DNA from: Hyphomicrobiales bacterium
Lineage (GTDB): Bacteria; Pseudomonadota; Alphaproteobacteria; Rhizobiales; Xanthobacteraceae
Assembly (NCBI GenBank): GCA_017305715.1
Contig: JAFKKG010000041.1
Coordinates: 1-64,000, forward strand
DNA: 64,000 nucleotides
Direction of reading: 5' to 3'
This document shows, one piece after another, positions 1-7,736 of this stretch (positions within the stretch are counted from its first letter, which is position 1; every line of letters starts with the position of its first letter). The notes beneath the pieces are model-generated. The model did not search any database, was not told the origin of the DNA, and saw nothing but the letters and a program-made list of their open reading frames with translations. Position numbers and translations under genes: made by a program.

Positions 1-660
1 GAGGGCGCAGGGAATGCCGGATGCGCGCTGCACCCGCGGTCTCATGTGCAATGTGCACAAAAGAGTGCGCACATGAGCATACAGGGCAGCGGAGAACATC
101 CGACATTCCCTGCGCGATGGCTTTACGGTTTATGGCGAGCTCTCCCCGGAGAACGGCTCTTTTGCCTCCGTTGCGCCCTGGAAAGTCAGACGCCTCCAGG
201 TGTATTGACGCCAGCAACGCGACGTCGGGACCACACGCTTTTGCCGTACGCTTCGGCCGCGCTCGTCAGGCGACAACCTCCACGTCCACCGCTCCCCGCC
301 CAACGTCCGTGACGACGGCCGACGCCCTTCTGACCAGGACGGGATGGGCAACATATGCCTCCGATTTTCTATTCTGTAAATACGAAATATTTTTTGTTTT
401 GGGGGTTGACAATATTTCCGAATAGCAGAAGTCACTTAGCCCGGCCTCACCCAATTCAAGCGACCAAATCGCGCCCCCCACTCCGGAAGCAACGAACGGC
501 GAGTGCCGCCGCGCCCTGGGAGGAGCGACCAAACGTCCCGGCCTTCGCCCCTTGTCCCTGCGGCATAATTGCTGGACCATGTTTGGCACTTTGCATGCCA
601 ACGAGCATCACGGCACCGCCAATTTGCGGGCTGATCTGACAAAATCCGGGAGAAACTGCC
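1..660. other. Non-coding region upstream of the first TctC gene
   Basis: No convincing gene is seen in these 660 bases. Open frames exist on both strands, but their translations are Arg/Pro/Ala-rich, overlap each other in several frames and show no recognisable domain. The stretch is GC-rich except for an AT-rich island near 360-425 that carries nested inverted repeats (separate entry). The end of a gene lying before base 1 cannot be excluded, but nothing supports one. Confidence 0.6.
366..430. promoter_or_regulatory. AT-rich island with nested inverted repeats
   Basis: GAAATATT (384-391) is the exact reverse complement of AATATTTC (411-418). Outside it, CTATTC (369-374) pairs with GAATAG (420-425). 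A TTGACA hexamer lies in the loop at 406-411. The low GC content and symmetry suggest a promoter/operator or a strong RNA or cruciform structure. The nearest gene on the + strand starts about 230 bases downstream. No regulator gene is adjacent, so the function is unassigned. Confidence 0.4.
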
Positions 661-1641
661 TTGATATCCAGAACCATTCGCCATGCGCTGTTGAACGTCC
701 TGGCGGGCGCTTCCTTTCTCGCCCATGCGGCCCAGGCCCAGTCATGGCCGGAGAAGCCCATCACGTTCATCGTGCCGTTTGCGGCCGGCGGCGGCACGGA
801 TGCCTTTGCCCGCCCGCTCGCGGCGCAACTCGATAGCCAGTTCGGCAAACGCGTGCTGATCGAAAACCGCGCCGGCGCCGGCGGCACGGTGGGCGCATCG
901 GCGGCATCCAAGGCCGCCCCCGACGGCTATACCTTCTTCATGGGCGCCGCGCATCACGCCATCGCCCCGTCGCTCTATCCGAGCCTCGACTACGACATCG
1001 AGAAGGACTTCATCGCGGTGGCCCTGATCGCGCGTCCGCCGCAGGTGATCGTCGTCAATCCCGACAAGGTGGCCGCGAAGACGCTGGCCGAGTTCATCGC
1101 CTATGCCAAGGCCAATCCGGGCCAGTTGAACTACGGCTCCGCCGGCGCCGGCACCACGCATCATCTGGCGGGCGAATTGTTCAAGATCCTGAGCAAGACC
1201 AACCTCCAGCACGTCCCCTATCGCGGGGCGGGACCTGCGATGCAGGACCTGATCGCCGGCCATGTCCCGGTCGTGTTCGACGGCATGGGCTCGTCGGCAG
1301 CCCCCCTCCGGGCCGGACAGTTGCGCGCGCTCGCGGTCGCAGCCCCAAAGCGGGTGGCGGCATTCCCCGACCTTCCGACCGCCGCGGAAGCAGGCCTTGC
1401 CGATTATGACGTGTCGACCTGGTACGGATTGTTCGCGCCGAAGAACACGCCGCCGGCGATCGTCGAGCGCGTGACCAAGGAGTTGCGGCAGGCGATGCAG
1501 ACGGCGCCGATCAAGGAAGCCTGGGAGCGCAACGGCTCCGACGTTCCCGATGTGACCGGCGCCGCCTTCGCCACGATGGTCTCAGCGGAAGTCGTGCGCT
1601 GGCGCAAGGTCGTGAACGAGGCGGGCGTGAAGCTGGAGTGA
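661..1641 (+). CDS. Tripartite tricarboxylate transporter substrate-binding protein (Bug/TctC family)
   Basis: This 326-residue protein has a signal peptide ending near AQA (residues 25-27). The mature start SWPEKPITFIVPFAAGGGTD is the characteristic N-terminus of Bug/TctC periplasmic binding proteins, and the length is typical. Such proteins bind carboxylates or similar anions and deliver them to a TctAB membrane pair, but no TctA or TctB gene is present nearby, so this is an orphan binding subunit. The start codon is TTG at 661, chosen because GGGAGA lies about 9 bases upstream and the signal peptide begins there. It stands alone and converges with dadA. The ligand is unknown. Confidence 0.88.
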   Translation: MISRTIRHALLNVLAGASFLAHAAQAQSWPEKPITFIVPFAAGGGTDAFARPLAAQLDSQFGKRVLIENRAGAGGTVGASAASKAAPDGYTFFMGAAHHAIAPSLYPSLDYDIEKDFIAVALIARPPQVIVVNPDKVAAKTLAEFIAYAKANPGQLNYGSAGAGTTHHLAGELFKILSKTNLQHVPYRGAGPAMQDLIAGHVPVVFDGMGSSAAPLRAGQLRALAVAAPKRVAAFPDLPTAAEAGLADYDVSTWYGLFAPKNTPPAIVERVTKELRQAMQTAPIKEAWERNGSDVPDVTGAAFATMVSAEVVRWRKVVNEAGVKLE

Positions 1642-1674
1642 GGTTCGGCCATCGATGCCCATCATTGCGGGCGA

Positions 1675-1693
1675 AGCGGGGCTACGTCCCGCC
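1675..1693. terminator. Possible bidirectional hairpin between convergent genes
   Basis: GCGGG (1676-1680) pairs with CCCGC (1688-1692) in the 54-base gap between the convergent TctC gene and dadA. The stem is short and has no U-tract, so this is only a weak terminator candidate. Confidence 0.2.
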
Positions 1694-1695
1694 CC

Positions 1696-2961
1696 TCACC
1701 CAAATCGGTGATCGTATCTGGTCAGCGCGAGTTCGCTCACATCGATATCCGGCCTGCGGCCGGACAGCATATCCGCAAGCACGCGCCCCGAACCGCACGC
1801 CATGGTCCAGCCGAGCGTGCCGTGGCCGGTGTTGAGATGCAGGTTGGCATAGCGCGTCGGGCCAATCACCGGCGGGCCGTCGGGTGTCATCGGCCGCAGG
1901 CCGCTCCAGAACGTCGCCTTGCCGATGTCGCCGCCGCGCGGAAACAGATCGGTCAGCGAATGGTCGAGCGTCGCGCGGCGCGCCGGATAGAGCTTGTCGG
2001 AATAGCCTGATATCTCGGCGGTGCCGCCGACCCTGATGCGATGGCCGAGCCGCGTGATCGCGACCTTGTAGCTCTCGTCCATCACCGTCGATACCGGCGC
2101 AGCATCAGCATCCGAAATCGGCACCGTGATCGAATAGCCCTTTACCGGATAGACCGGCAGCGAAATGCCGAGCGGCCGCAGCAGCCGCGGTGTCCAACTG
2201 CCGAGGGCTGCGACATAGGCATCAGCCCGCAACGTCCCGCCCGAGGTGGCGACGCCGGTAACGCGCGTGGCATCCGCTACCAGCCCCTGGATGCTGACAT
2301 TAAAGGAAAACCGCACGCCGAGCTTTTCAGCCTCGAGCGCCAGCGCCTGCGTGAACATGTGGCAATCGCCGGTCTCGTCCTGCGGCAATCTGAGCCCGCC
2401 GGCGATCTTGTCGGCGACGCCGGCCAGCGCGGGCTCCGCGGCAATGCAGCCGGCGCGATCGAGCACCTCATACGGCACGCCATATTGCTTGAGCACCGCG
2501 ATGTCGTCGGCGGTATGGTCGAGCTGGGCGGCGTAGCGAAACAGTTGCAGCGTGCCGCGATCGCGCTCGTCGTACCGAATGCCGATCTCACCGCGCAACG
2601 CGCGCAGGCTGTCGCGACTGTATTCGGCGATCGGAATCATCCGCCGCTTGTTGACGGCATACCGCTCCGATGTGCAGTTGCGCAGCATCTTCAGGAGCCA
2701 GATCCACATCACGGGATCGAGCTTCGGCCGGATCACCAGCGGGCCGTGCTTCATCAGAAGCCATTTGATCGCCTTGACCGGTACGCCCGGCCCCGCCCAT
2801 GGCGAGGAATAGCCGGGCGATACTTCGCCGGCGTTGGCAAAGCTGGTCTCGAGCGCGGGTTTCGGCTGACGGTCGACGACCGTCACCTCATGGCCGGCCT
2901 TGGCGAGATAATAGGCCGAGGTGACGCCGATGACGCCACTGCCGAGAATCAAGACTTTCAC
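1696..2961 (-). CDS. dadA: D-amino-acid dehydrogenase, FAD-dependent (DadA)
   Basis: 421 residues, the usual length of DadA. The N-terminus has a Rossmann FAD motif (GSGVIG, residues 7-12) directly followed by the [18 protein letters not shown] stretch typical of DadA. The C-terminus has the [14 protein letters not shown] motif that closes the FAD site. The enzyme oxidises D-amino acids to 2-oxo acids and ammonia, passing electrons to the respiratory chain on the inner face of the membrane. It lies downstream of a transaminase gene on the same strand but is separated from it by 280 bases of repeat-rich DNA, so co-transcription is uncertain. No alanine racemase gene is adjacent. Confidence 0.9.
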   Translation of the reverse strand: MKVLILGSGVIGVTSAYYLAKAGHEVTVVDRQPKPALETSFANAGEVSPGYSSPWAGPGVPVKAIKWLLMKHGPLVIRPKLDPVMWIWLLKMLRNCTSERYAVNKRRMIPIAEYSRDSLRALRGEIGIRYDERDRGTLQLFRYAAQLDHTADDIAVLKQYGVPYEVLDRAGCIAAEPALAGVADKIAGGLRLPQDETGDCHMFTQALALEAEKLGVRFSFNVSIQGLVADATRVTGVATSGGTLRADAYVAALGSWTPRLLRPLGISLPVYPVKGYSITVPISDADAAPVSTVMDESYKVAITRLGHRIRVGGTAEISGYSDKLYPARRATLDHSLTDLFPRGGDIGKATFWSGLRPMTPDGPPVIGPTRYANLHLNTGHGTLGWTMACGSGRVLADMLSGRRPDIDVSELALTRYDHRFG

Positions 2962-3026
2962 GATCCCTCATGCTTCTGCCGCGGCATCGCGCGCTCACCA
3001 ATACGTCGAGGCGGACGGGTCATTTT

Positions 3027-3180
3027 ACCTCTCCCCGCCCGTGGGGAGAGGTCGAAATTTGCGCGCAGCGCGAAATTCGGGTGAGGGGGATCCTCGACAA
3101 ATTCTGACTCGCGGAGAGCCCCCCTCACCCGGATCGCATCTGCGATGCAATCCGACCTCTCCCCGCAAGCGGGGCGAGGT
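3027..3180. repeat. Interspersed palindromic repeat element (family A)
   Basis: The element has two palindromic blocks, ACCTCTCCCC...GGGGAGAGGT (3027-3052) and a degenerate second copy ending GGGGCGAGGT (3155-3180). They are joined by inverted segments containing GGGTGAGGGG and CCCCTCACCC. The same architecture recurs at 43337-43460. It is non-coding and resembles REP/BIME-like mosaics that are scattered in Rhizobiales genomes. Confidence 0.8.
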
Positions 3181-3200
3181 GACCCGAATGCCGGCCTCGA

Positions 3201-3233
3201 TTCAACTCTGATTCAACTCTAGTTCAACTCTAG
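3201..3233. repeat. Three tandem 11-bp repeats
   Basis: TTCAACTCTGA, TTCAACTCTAG and TTCAACTCTAG follow one another without a gap. They end 8 bases before the stop codon of the leftward transaminase gene, so they lie just 3' of that gene. Function is unknown; slippage-generated repeats are the simplest explanation. Confidence 0.8.
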
Positions 3234-3241
3234 AGCAAGGA

Positions 3242-4570
3242 TCAGGCCACGCGCTTGATCGCGGCGCCGAGGATCGAGATCATCTCGTCGATGTGACTCT
3301 TCTCGACGATCAAGGGCGGCGATACCGCCAGCGAGTCGCCGCTCTGGCGCAAATAAAGGCCGTTGTTGAAGCAATCGACCATCAGATCATAGCCGCGCGC
3401 GCCGACCGCGTCCTTGCGCGGCGCGACCTCGATAGCTCCCATCAGGCCGACATTGCGGATGTCGATCATGTTCGGAAGGCCCTTGAGCGAATGCAGGGCA
3501 TCCTGCCAGTAGTCGGTGAGCGAGGCGCCACGCGTCAGCAGGCCCTCGTCCTTGTAGATGTCGAGCGTGGCGAGGCCCGCGGCGCAGGCCACCGGATGCG
3601 CCGAATAGGTGTAGCCGTGGAACAGCTCGATCTGGGCCTGCGGGCCCGTCATCAGCGTGTCGTGAATCTTGCGGCTGGCGAACACCGCGCCGCAGGGCAC
3701 GGTACCGTTGGTGATGCCCTTGGCGGTCGTCATCATATCCGGCGTGACGCCGAAATAATTGGCGGCAAACGGGGTGCCGAGCCGGCCGAAACCGGTGATG
3801 ACTTCGTCGAAGATCAGCAAGATGCCGTGCTTGTCGCACAGCGCGCGCAGCCGCTGCAGATAATTCTTCGGCGGCGGCAGCACCGCGGTCGAACCCGGGA
3901 CCGGCTCGACGATGACGGCGGCGATGGTCTCGGAGCCATGCAGCGCCACCAGCCGTTCGAGATCGTCGGCGAGTTCGGCGCCGTGCTCCGGCTGGCCCTT
4001 GGCGAACGCATTGCGGGCGAGATCGTGGGTGTGGCTGATATGGTCGACGCCCGGCAGATGGGTCGCGAAGGCTCGGCGGTTGTTGACCATGCCGCCGACC
4101 GACATGCCGCCAAAGCCGACGCCGTGATAGCCGCGCTCGCGGCCGATCAGGCGGGTGCGGGTCGGCTGTCCTGCGGCGCGCTGATAGGCCAGCGCGATCT
4201 TCAGCGCGGTATCGACGGATTCAGACCCCGAATTGGTGAAGAAGATGCGATCGAGCCCGGCAGGCGCGATTCCGGCGAGCCGCTCGGCGAAGTCGAATGC
4301 CAGCGGATGGCCCATCTGGAACGAGGGCGCAAAATCGAGGTTCATCAGCTGCCGCTCGACGGCAGCCGCAATCTCCTTGCGGCCGTGGCCGGCATTGACG
4401 CACCAGAGGCCCGCCGAGCCGTCGATCACCTTGCGGCCGTCGATGGTGGTGTAGTGCATGCCCGAGGCGGAGGCGAACAGCCGCGGCTCGGCCTTGAACT
4501 GCCGGTTGGCCGTGAACGGCATCCAGAACGATTCGAGCTTCACGGTGTTGGGAATCTGGTGAATCGTCAT
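3242..4570 (-). CDS. Beta-alanine/omega-amino acid:pyruvate aminotransferase (class III, PLP)
   Basis: 442 residues, the usual size of class III omega-aminotransferases. Landmarks include FFTNSGSESVDTALK (about 110-124) for cofactor phosphate binding, GYHG near 147, the FDEV aspartate D255 that contacts the pyridine nitrogen, and the Schiff-base lysine K284 in TTAKGITNG. The opening KLESFWMPFTANRQFK stretch is characteristic of beta-alanine:pyruvate and related omega-amino acid transaminases. It should move an amino group from beta-alanine, or from another omega-amino acid or amine, to pyruvate in the cytoplasm. The divergent XRE-cupin regulator is a plausible controller. The exact donor cannot be told from sequence. 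Confidence 0.85.
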   Translation of the reverse strand: MTIHQIPNTVKLESFWMPFTANRQFKAEPRLFASASGMHYTTIDGRKVIDGSAGLWCVNAGHGRKEIAAAVERQLMNLDFAPSFQMGHPLAFDFAERLAGIAPAGLDRIFFTNSGSESVDTALKIALAYQRAAGQPTRTRLIGRERGYHGVGFGGMSVGGMVNNRRAFATHLPGVDHISHTHDLARNAFAKGQPEHGAELADDLERLVALHGSETIAAVIVEPVPGSTAVLPPPKNYLQRLRALCDKHGILLIFDEVITGFGRLGTPFAANYFGVTPDMMTTAKGITNGTVPCGAVFASRKIHDTLMTGPQAQIELFHGYTYSAHPVACAAGLATLDIYKDEGLLTRGASLTDYWQDALHSLKGLPNMIDIRNVGLMGAIEVAPRKDAVGARGYDLMVDCFNNGLYLRQSGDSLAVSPPLIVEKSHIDEMISILGAAIKRVA

Positions 4571-4661
4571 GGCGGCTCCTTTGCGGTTTACTTACCCGAC
4601 ACCATGTTGACGATGCGCAGCAAGTCCTTTTCTGGTATCACCCAAGCCATTGAACTTGCTG

Positions 4662-4696
4662 GTGTTGATTGATAGAATTCATTCGATCCGCAACAC
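4662..4696. promoter_or_regulatory. Candidate operator dyad in the transaminase/XRE-cupin divergent promoter
   Basis: GTGTTG (4662-4667) and CAACAC (4691-4696) form an inverted repeat 23 bases apart, in the 160-base gap between the divergent transaminase and regulator genes. The position suits autoregulation by the XRE-cupin protein, but the arms are short. Confidence 0.25.
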
Positions 4697-4730
4697 ACTC
4701 AACACCCCTCCTCAAACCCCCGAGGCGACG

Positions 4731-5279
4731 ATGAGCATCGATGTCGGCGAACGGCTGCGTTTCGTCCGCGCCCGCAACAAGATATCGCAGCGTGAACTCG
4801 CCAAGCGTTCCGGGGTGACCAACTCGACGATCTCGCTGATCGAATCCAACCAGATGAACCCGTCGGTCGGCGCGCTCAAGCGCATCCTCGACGGCATTCC
4901 GATGGGCATGGCGGAGTTTTTTGCGCTCGAACCCGACCGGCCGCGCAAGGCGTTTTACCGGTCCGACGAGTTGAGCGAGATCGGCAAGGGCGCGATCTCC
5001 TATCGCCAGATCGGCGACAATCTGTTCGGCCGCAGCTTGCAGATCCTGAAAGAGCGCTATGAACCCGGCGGCGACACCGGGCGGGTTCCGCTGGTGCACG
5101 ACGGCGAGGAAGGCGGCATCGTGCTCTCCGGCCGGCTGGAAGTGACGGTCGACTCTGAACGCCGCATTCTCGGGCCCGGCGACGCCTATTATTTCGAGAG
5201 CCGCCGGCCGCATCGTTTCCGCTGCGTCGGCGACAAGCCATGCGAATTGATCAGCGCCTGCACGCCGCCGACATTCTGA
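4731..5279 (+). CDS. XRE-family transcriptional regulator with C-terminal cupin domain
   Basis: 182 residues from the ATG at 4731, which has GAGG 5 bases upstream. An upstream in-frame TTG (4650) would add a low-complexity extension with no ribosome-binding site and was not used. Residues 5-60 form a Cro/CI helix-turn-helix (QRELAKRSGVTNSTISLIES). Residues about 105-175 form a small cupin barrel (LVHDGEEGGIVLSGRLEVTV, then the PGDAYYFESRRPHRF strand). This is the PuuR-like architecture, commonly a ligand-responsive repressor of amine or amino-acid catabolism. It is divergent from the omega-aminotransferase, its likely target. Confidence 0.85.
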   Translation: MSIDVGERLRFVRARNKISQRELAKRSGVTNSTISLIESNQMNPSVGALKRILDGIPMGMAEFFALEPDRPRKAFYRSDELSEIGKGAISYRQIGDNLFGRSLQILKERYEPGGDTGRVPLVHDGEEGGIVLSGRLEVTVDSERRILGPGDAYYFESRRPHRFRCVGDKPCELISACTPPTF

Positions 5280-5340
5280 TCGGTCTCGGTGATGACGATG
5301 CGGCCCCAGAGACGGAGGCCGCATTCGCCTTTCGCGCGCG

Positions 5341-5556
5341 TCAACGCTTGGGCGGGGCCGAGAAGACGAACGACATATCCTCGAACTCCTCGACCGGGAG
5401 TTTGTTGGCGACGGTCGTGGCCTGGCGCGGCTGCGACGCCGCCGTGCCTGACGTCGCCGCGGCGCGATGGCCCAGCAGCGAATGCGACGGCAGCATGGTG
5501 ATCACAGCGGCAAGCAGGGCGACTGCGATGAATCCAGAAAGCATCAGACGGTTCAT
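5341..5556 (-). CDS. Small membrane-anchored or exported protein of unknown function
   Basis: 71 residues. The start ATG at 5556 has a strong GGAGG about 7 bases upstream. A longer frame (to 5646) would add 30 residues without such a site. One N-terminal hydrophobic segment (LMLSGFIAVALLAAVITML, about residues 4-22) is followed by a polar Ala/Thr/Gln-rich tail ending in SFVFSAPPKR. No cysteine or known domain is visible. It could be a signal-anchor peptide or a secreted small protein. It is convergent with the XRE-cupin gene and separated from the FDH-region genes by hairpin-rich DNA. Confidence 0.6.
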   Translation of the reverse strand: MNRLMLSGFIAVALLAAVITMLPSHSLLGHRAAATSGTAASQPRQATTVANKLPVEEFEDMSFVFSAPPKR

Positions 5557-5660
5557 GGGAACCTCCATTTGGAGAAGCTCACCCCGCGTGTGCCTTAGCG
5601 CGAAGGCTGATGCCTGCATGTGAACTGGGTCACAGACCGCGGTCACGCTTTCTCCAACGC

Positions 5661-5687
5661 CCCGCTCCGATTGAATCGGAAAAGCGG
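5661..5687. terminator. Nested hairpin in the 5557-5779 intergenic region
   Basis: CCGATT (5667-5672) pairs with AATCGG (5674-5679). An outer CCCGCT/AGCGGG pairing spans roughly 5661-5687. There is no U-tract on either strand, so it may be a regulatory or repeat-derived hairpin rather than a terminator. Confidence 0.3.
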
Positions 5688-5731
5688 GACTCCGGATTCC
5701 TGTCTTGACGCATTTTCTTAACGCGAACCGC

Positions 5732-5763
5732 AGCCTGCCCCCGCATCACGTGCGAGGCAGGCT
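5732..5763 (-). terminator. Candidate hairpin terminator after the WD40-cytochrome c gene
   Basis: AGCCTGCC (5732-5739) and GGCAGGCT (5756-5763) form a perfect 8-bp stem. It lies 16 bases past the stop codon of the leftward WD40-cytochrome gene. The position suits termination of that gene, but no clear U-tract follows on the minus strand. Confidence 0.4.
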
Positions 5764-5779
5764 TTCGCTTGAAAACACT

Positions 5780-7093
5780 TCACCGCCTCGTCGCCCGTTC
5801 CAGGAACTGCACCAAAGCGGCACGGTCCTGTTCGGAACCGATGCGTTGCTCGGGCATCTTGGTGCCCGGCGTATAGGCCGCCGGCCCGACCTCGAACAAT
5901 TTCGAAACCGTCTCCGGCGTCCAGACGATATCGAGCCGCTTGAGCGCGTCCGAAAAATCATAACCCGGCAAGGTCGCGATGCGCCGGCCGAACAGACCGG
6001 CCAGCGTGGGCCCTGCCCTGTCGGCCGGGCCGGCGCCAAGCGTATGGCAGGCAATGCAGGCGCGAAAAATCTCGGCGCCGTGGTCGCCGGCGTAGGCGGC
6101 CAATGGATCCGCCGTGTTCTCGAACAGCAGCGGATCGATCGGATCGCCCGTCACCGCATTCCAGCGGCGAATGACATTGTCCGCACCACCGGTGACCAGC
6201 GTTCGGCTGTCGGGCAGGAAGGCCACCGACCACACCGGCAATCCCGGCCCAACCAGGGTGCGCGCAAGATGGCGCGTCGTGCGATCGATCACGGCGACCG
6301 CGCCGCCGATGCCGGCGGCGGCGACCCACGCACCGTCGGGCGAGATCGCCATCGAGATCAGGGGTCGCGGGCCGGCTTCAACGTCGCCCGCGCGCGTGCC
6401 GTCGTCCTCCAGAAAATACAGCCGGCCGTCGGCACCGCCGACCGCGATGCCGCCATCGCTGCCGATCGCAACGGCATTGAGCGGGCTCGGCATCGCAATG
6501 ACGGTCGGCGCCGACGCGCCCGCCAGCGGCCAGAGGCGAACGCTCTGATCGTAGCTGACGCTGACCAGCGTGCGGCCGTCGGGCGCGAAGGCAACGCCAT
6601 TGACGTTCTGGGTGTGGCCTTCCAGCACGCGCGGCGCGCCGCCGGCAAGCGGCCACAGACGCACGGTTTGATCCCACGACGCGGAAGCCAATGTCGTGCC
6701 GTCCGGCGACACCGCAAGCGCTACGATCGGCGCGGTATGACCTTCCAGCACCGTGTCCGGCCGGGTGTTGCCGGGGGTCCAGATCGCAATGCGCCCATCG
6801 GCGCCGGCCGTCGCGGCGCGGCCATCCCCGAGCAAGGCGACCGCGTTGACGGCGTCGGCGTGGAATCGAAGCACCTGCGCGGCCGTATTGGTCGTCAGCG
6901 ACCAGCGGATCGCGGTTGAATCGAAGCTGCCCGAAACGGCGGTGGCGCCGTCCGGCGAGATCGCCAGCGCCCGCACCGGCCCGCCATGGCCGCGCAACTG
7001 CGCGTGGGCGGCGCTGGTGCCAAACGCCGGCAGGACCAGCAGCATGGCCCCGATCAGCGTGACGAAACGGCCGATGGTGTGAGCACGGAACAT
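5780..7093 (-). CDS. WD40-repeat/cytochrome c fusion protein
   Basis: 437 residues with a signal peptide (cleavage after about AHA, residue 31), so it is probably periplasmic. Residues 33-320 hold a series of WD40-type blades (repeated H..PV.ALA.SPDG.T..S.S.D.T.RLW). Residues about 335-435 form a class I cytochrome c domain with haem motif CIACH (346-350) and a likely distal ligand M413 in TKMPE. The fusion would let a beta-propeller scaffold position a haem electron carrier. It is the most downstream leftward gene of the formate dehydrogenase region, about 50 bases after a DUF971 gene. Acting as an electron acceptor for that locus is an inference; it could instead serve another periplasmic redox enzyme. 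Confidence 0.85.
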   Translation of the reverse strand: MFRAHTIGRFVTLIGAMLLVLPAFGTSAAHAQLRGHGGPVRALAISPDGATAVSGSFDSTAIRWSLTTNTAAQVLRFHADAVNAVALLGDGRAATAGADGRIAIWTPGNTRPDTVLEGHTAPIVALAVSPDGTTLASASWDQTVRLWPLAGGAPRVLEGHTQNVNGVAFAPDGRTLVSVSYDQSVRLWPLAGASAPTVIAMPSPLNAVAIGSDGGIAVGGADGRLYFLEDDGTRAGDVEAGPRPLISMAISPDGAWVAAAGIGGAVAVIDRTTRHLARTLVGPGLPVWSVAFLPDSRTLVTGGADNVIRRWNAVTGDPIDPLLFENTADPLAAYAGDHGAEIFRACIACHTLGAGPADRAGPTLAGLFGRRIATLPGYDFSDALKRLDIVWTPETVSKLFEVGPAAYTPGTKMPEQRIGSEQDRAALVQFLERATRR

Positions 7094-7145
7094 TCGCGGC
7101 GATCGTTTCGTCCGTTCGTGTCGCCGTCAAGGCGGACGATAAGGC

Positions 7146-7541
7146 TCAGCGCATGCCCGGTTTGTCGCGGTCGAGCGCCTTGGCCTGCAATTCGTCGAGA
7201 TAATCCCGAAAACGCCGTTCGGCGTTGACGCCGAGATCGCGCAGGAAGGCCCAGGAATAGATGCCGGTCGTGTGCATGTCATCGAAGCCGAGCCGCACGG
7301 CATAATTGCCGACGGGATCGACGGAAAGAATGGTGACGTTGCGCTTGCCGCCGACCGTCTTGCGTTGCGCTTCCGAATGCCCCTGCACTTCGGCGGACGG
7401 GCTGGTCACGCGGAGCAGTTCGGCCGGGAGGTCGAACACCGCGCCGTCGTCGAAGGTGACATGAAGCGCGCGGCGGTCCTTCACCAGCCGGATTTCAACC
7501 GGCCACGGCGCAACCGGCTTGATGTCGTCGGGCGCGTTCAA
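7146..7541 (-). CDS. DUF971 domain protein
   Basis: 131 residues matching the DUF971 fold, which also forms the N-terminal region of gamma-butyrobetaine hydroxylase. Visible features are WPVEIRLVKDRRALHVTFDDG, LPAELLRVTSPSAEVQGH and YAVRLGFDDMHTTGIYSW. Stand-alone DUF971 proteins often sit beside Mrp/ApbC-type ATPases or Fe-S assembly genes, and an Mrp-type ATPase is present in this locus (19371-20207). A role in metal or Fe-S handling for the formate dehydrogenase is therefore plausible but unproven. No transmembrane segment or signal peptide is seen, so it is cytoplasmic. Confidence 0.78.
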   Translation of the reverse strand: MNAPDDIKPVAPWPVEIRLVKDRRALHVTFDDGAVFDLPAELLRVTSPSAEVQGHSEAQRKTVGGKRNVTILSVDPVGNYAVRLGFDDMHTTGIYSWAFLRDLGVNAERRFRDYLDELQAKALDRDKPGMR

Positions 7542-7555
7542 GATTCGCGGCCGGA

Positions 7556-7711
7556 TCAGTTCGGCCCGATCAGATTATGGCCGGGATCGCCGACCCTCGC
7601 CCCGCTGGTCGCATAGGCGACCGAACTCGGCTGCTGGATGGTGTCGAGCACGGACGACACACCGAACGCGGCGATTGCCGCAAATGCCAACGCCGCCAGA
7701 AAGCTCTTCAT
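7556..7711 (-). CDS. 51-residue exported or membrane protein in the FDH operon
   Basis: A short frame starts at ATG (7709-7711, complement) with GAGGGA about 6 bases upstream and stops at 7556. The product begins MKSFLAALAFAAIAAFGVSS, a signal peptide or single membrane span. A polar tail with the sequence ARVGDPGHNLIGPN ends it. It sits 25 bases after the gamma subunit gene and 14 bases before the DUF971 gene on the same strand, so it is probably co-transcribed. No family is recognised. It could be a small accessory or stability subunit of the membrane-bound dehydrogenase. Confidence 0.68.
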   Translation of the reverse strand: MKSFLAALAFAAIAAFGVSSVLDTIQQPSSVAYATSGARVGDPGHNLIGPN

Positions 7712-7736
7712 CGTAGGTCCCTCGAACTGCTTGCGA

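Noticed and set aside
21-435. Several overlapping frames at the left end
   Set aside because: None has a ribosome-binding site, typical composition or domain, and they conflict with each other on both strands.
3201-3233. Direct repeats considered as a CRISPR array
   Set aside because: Units are 11 bp with no spacers, only three copies, and no cas genes are present.
3293-4672. A 459-codon plus-strand frame opposite the transaminase
   Set aside because: It is antisense to a gene with intact PLP-enzyme residues and has no ribosome-binding site or domain.
4650-4730. TTG start adding 27 residues to the XRE-cupin regulator
   Set aside because: The added part lacks a ribosome-binding site and overlaps a probable operator. 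The ATG at 4731 has GAGG at proper spacing and starts right at the HTH domain.
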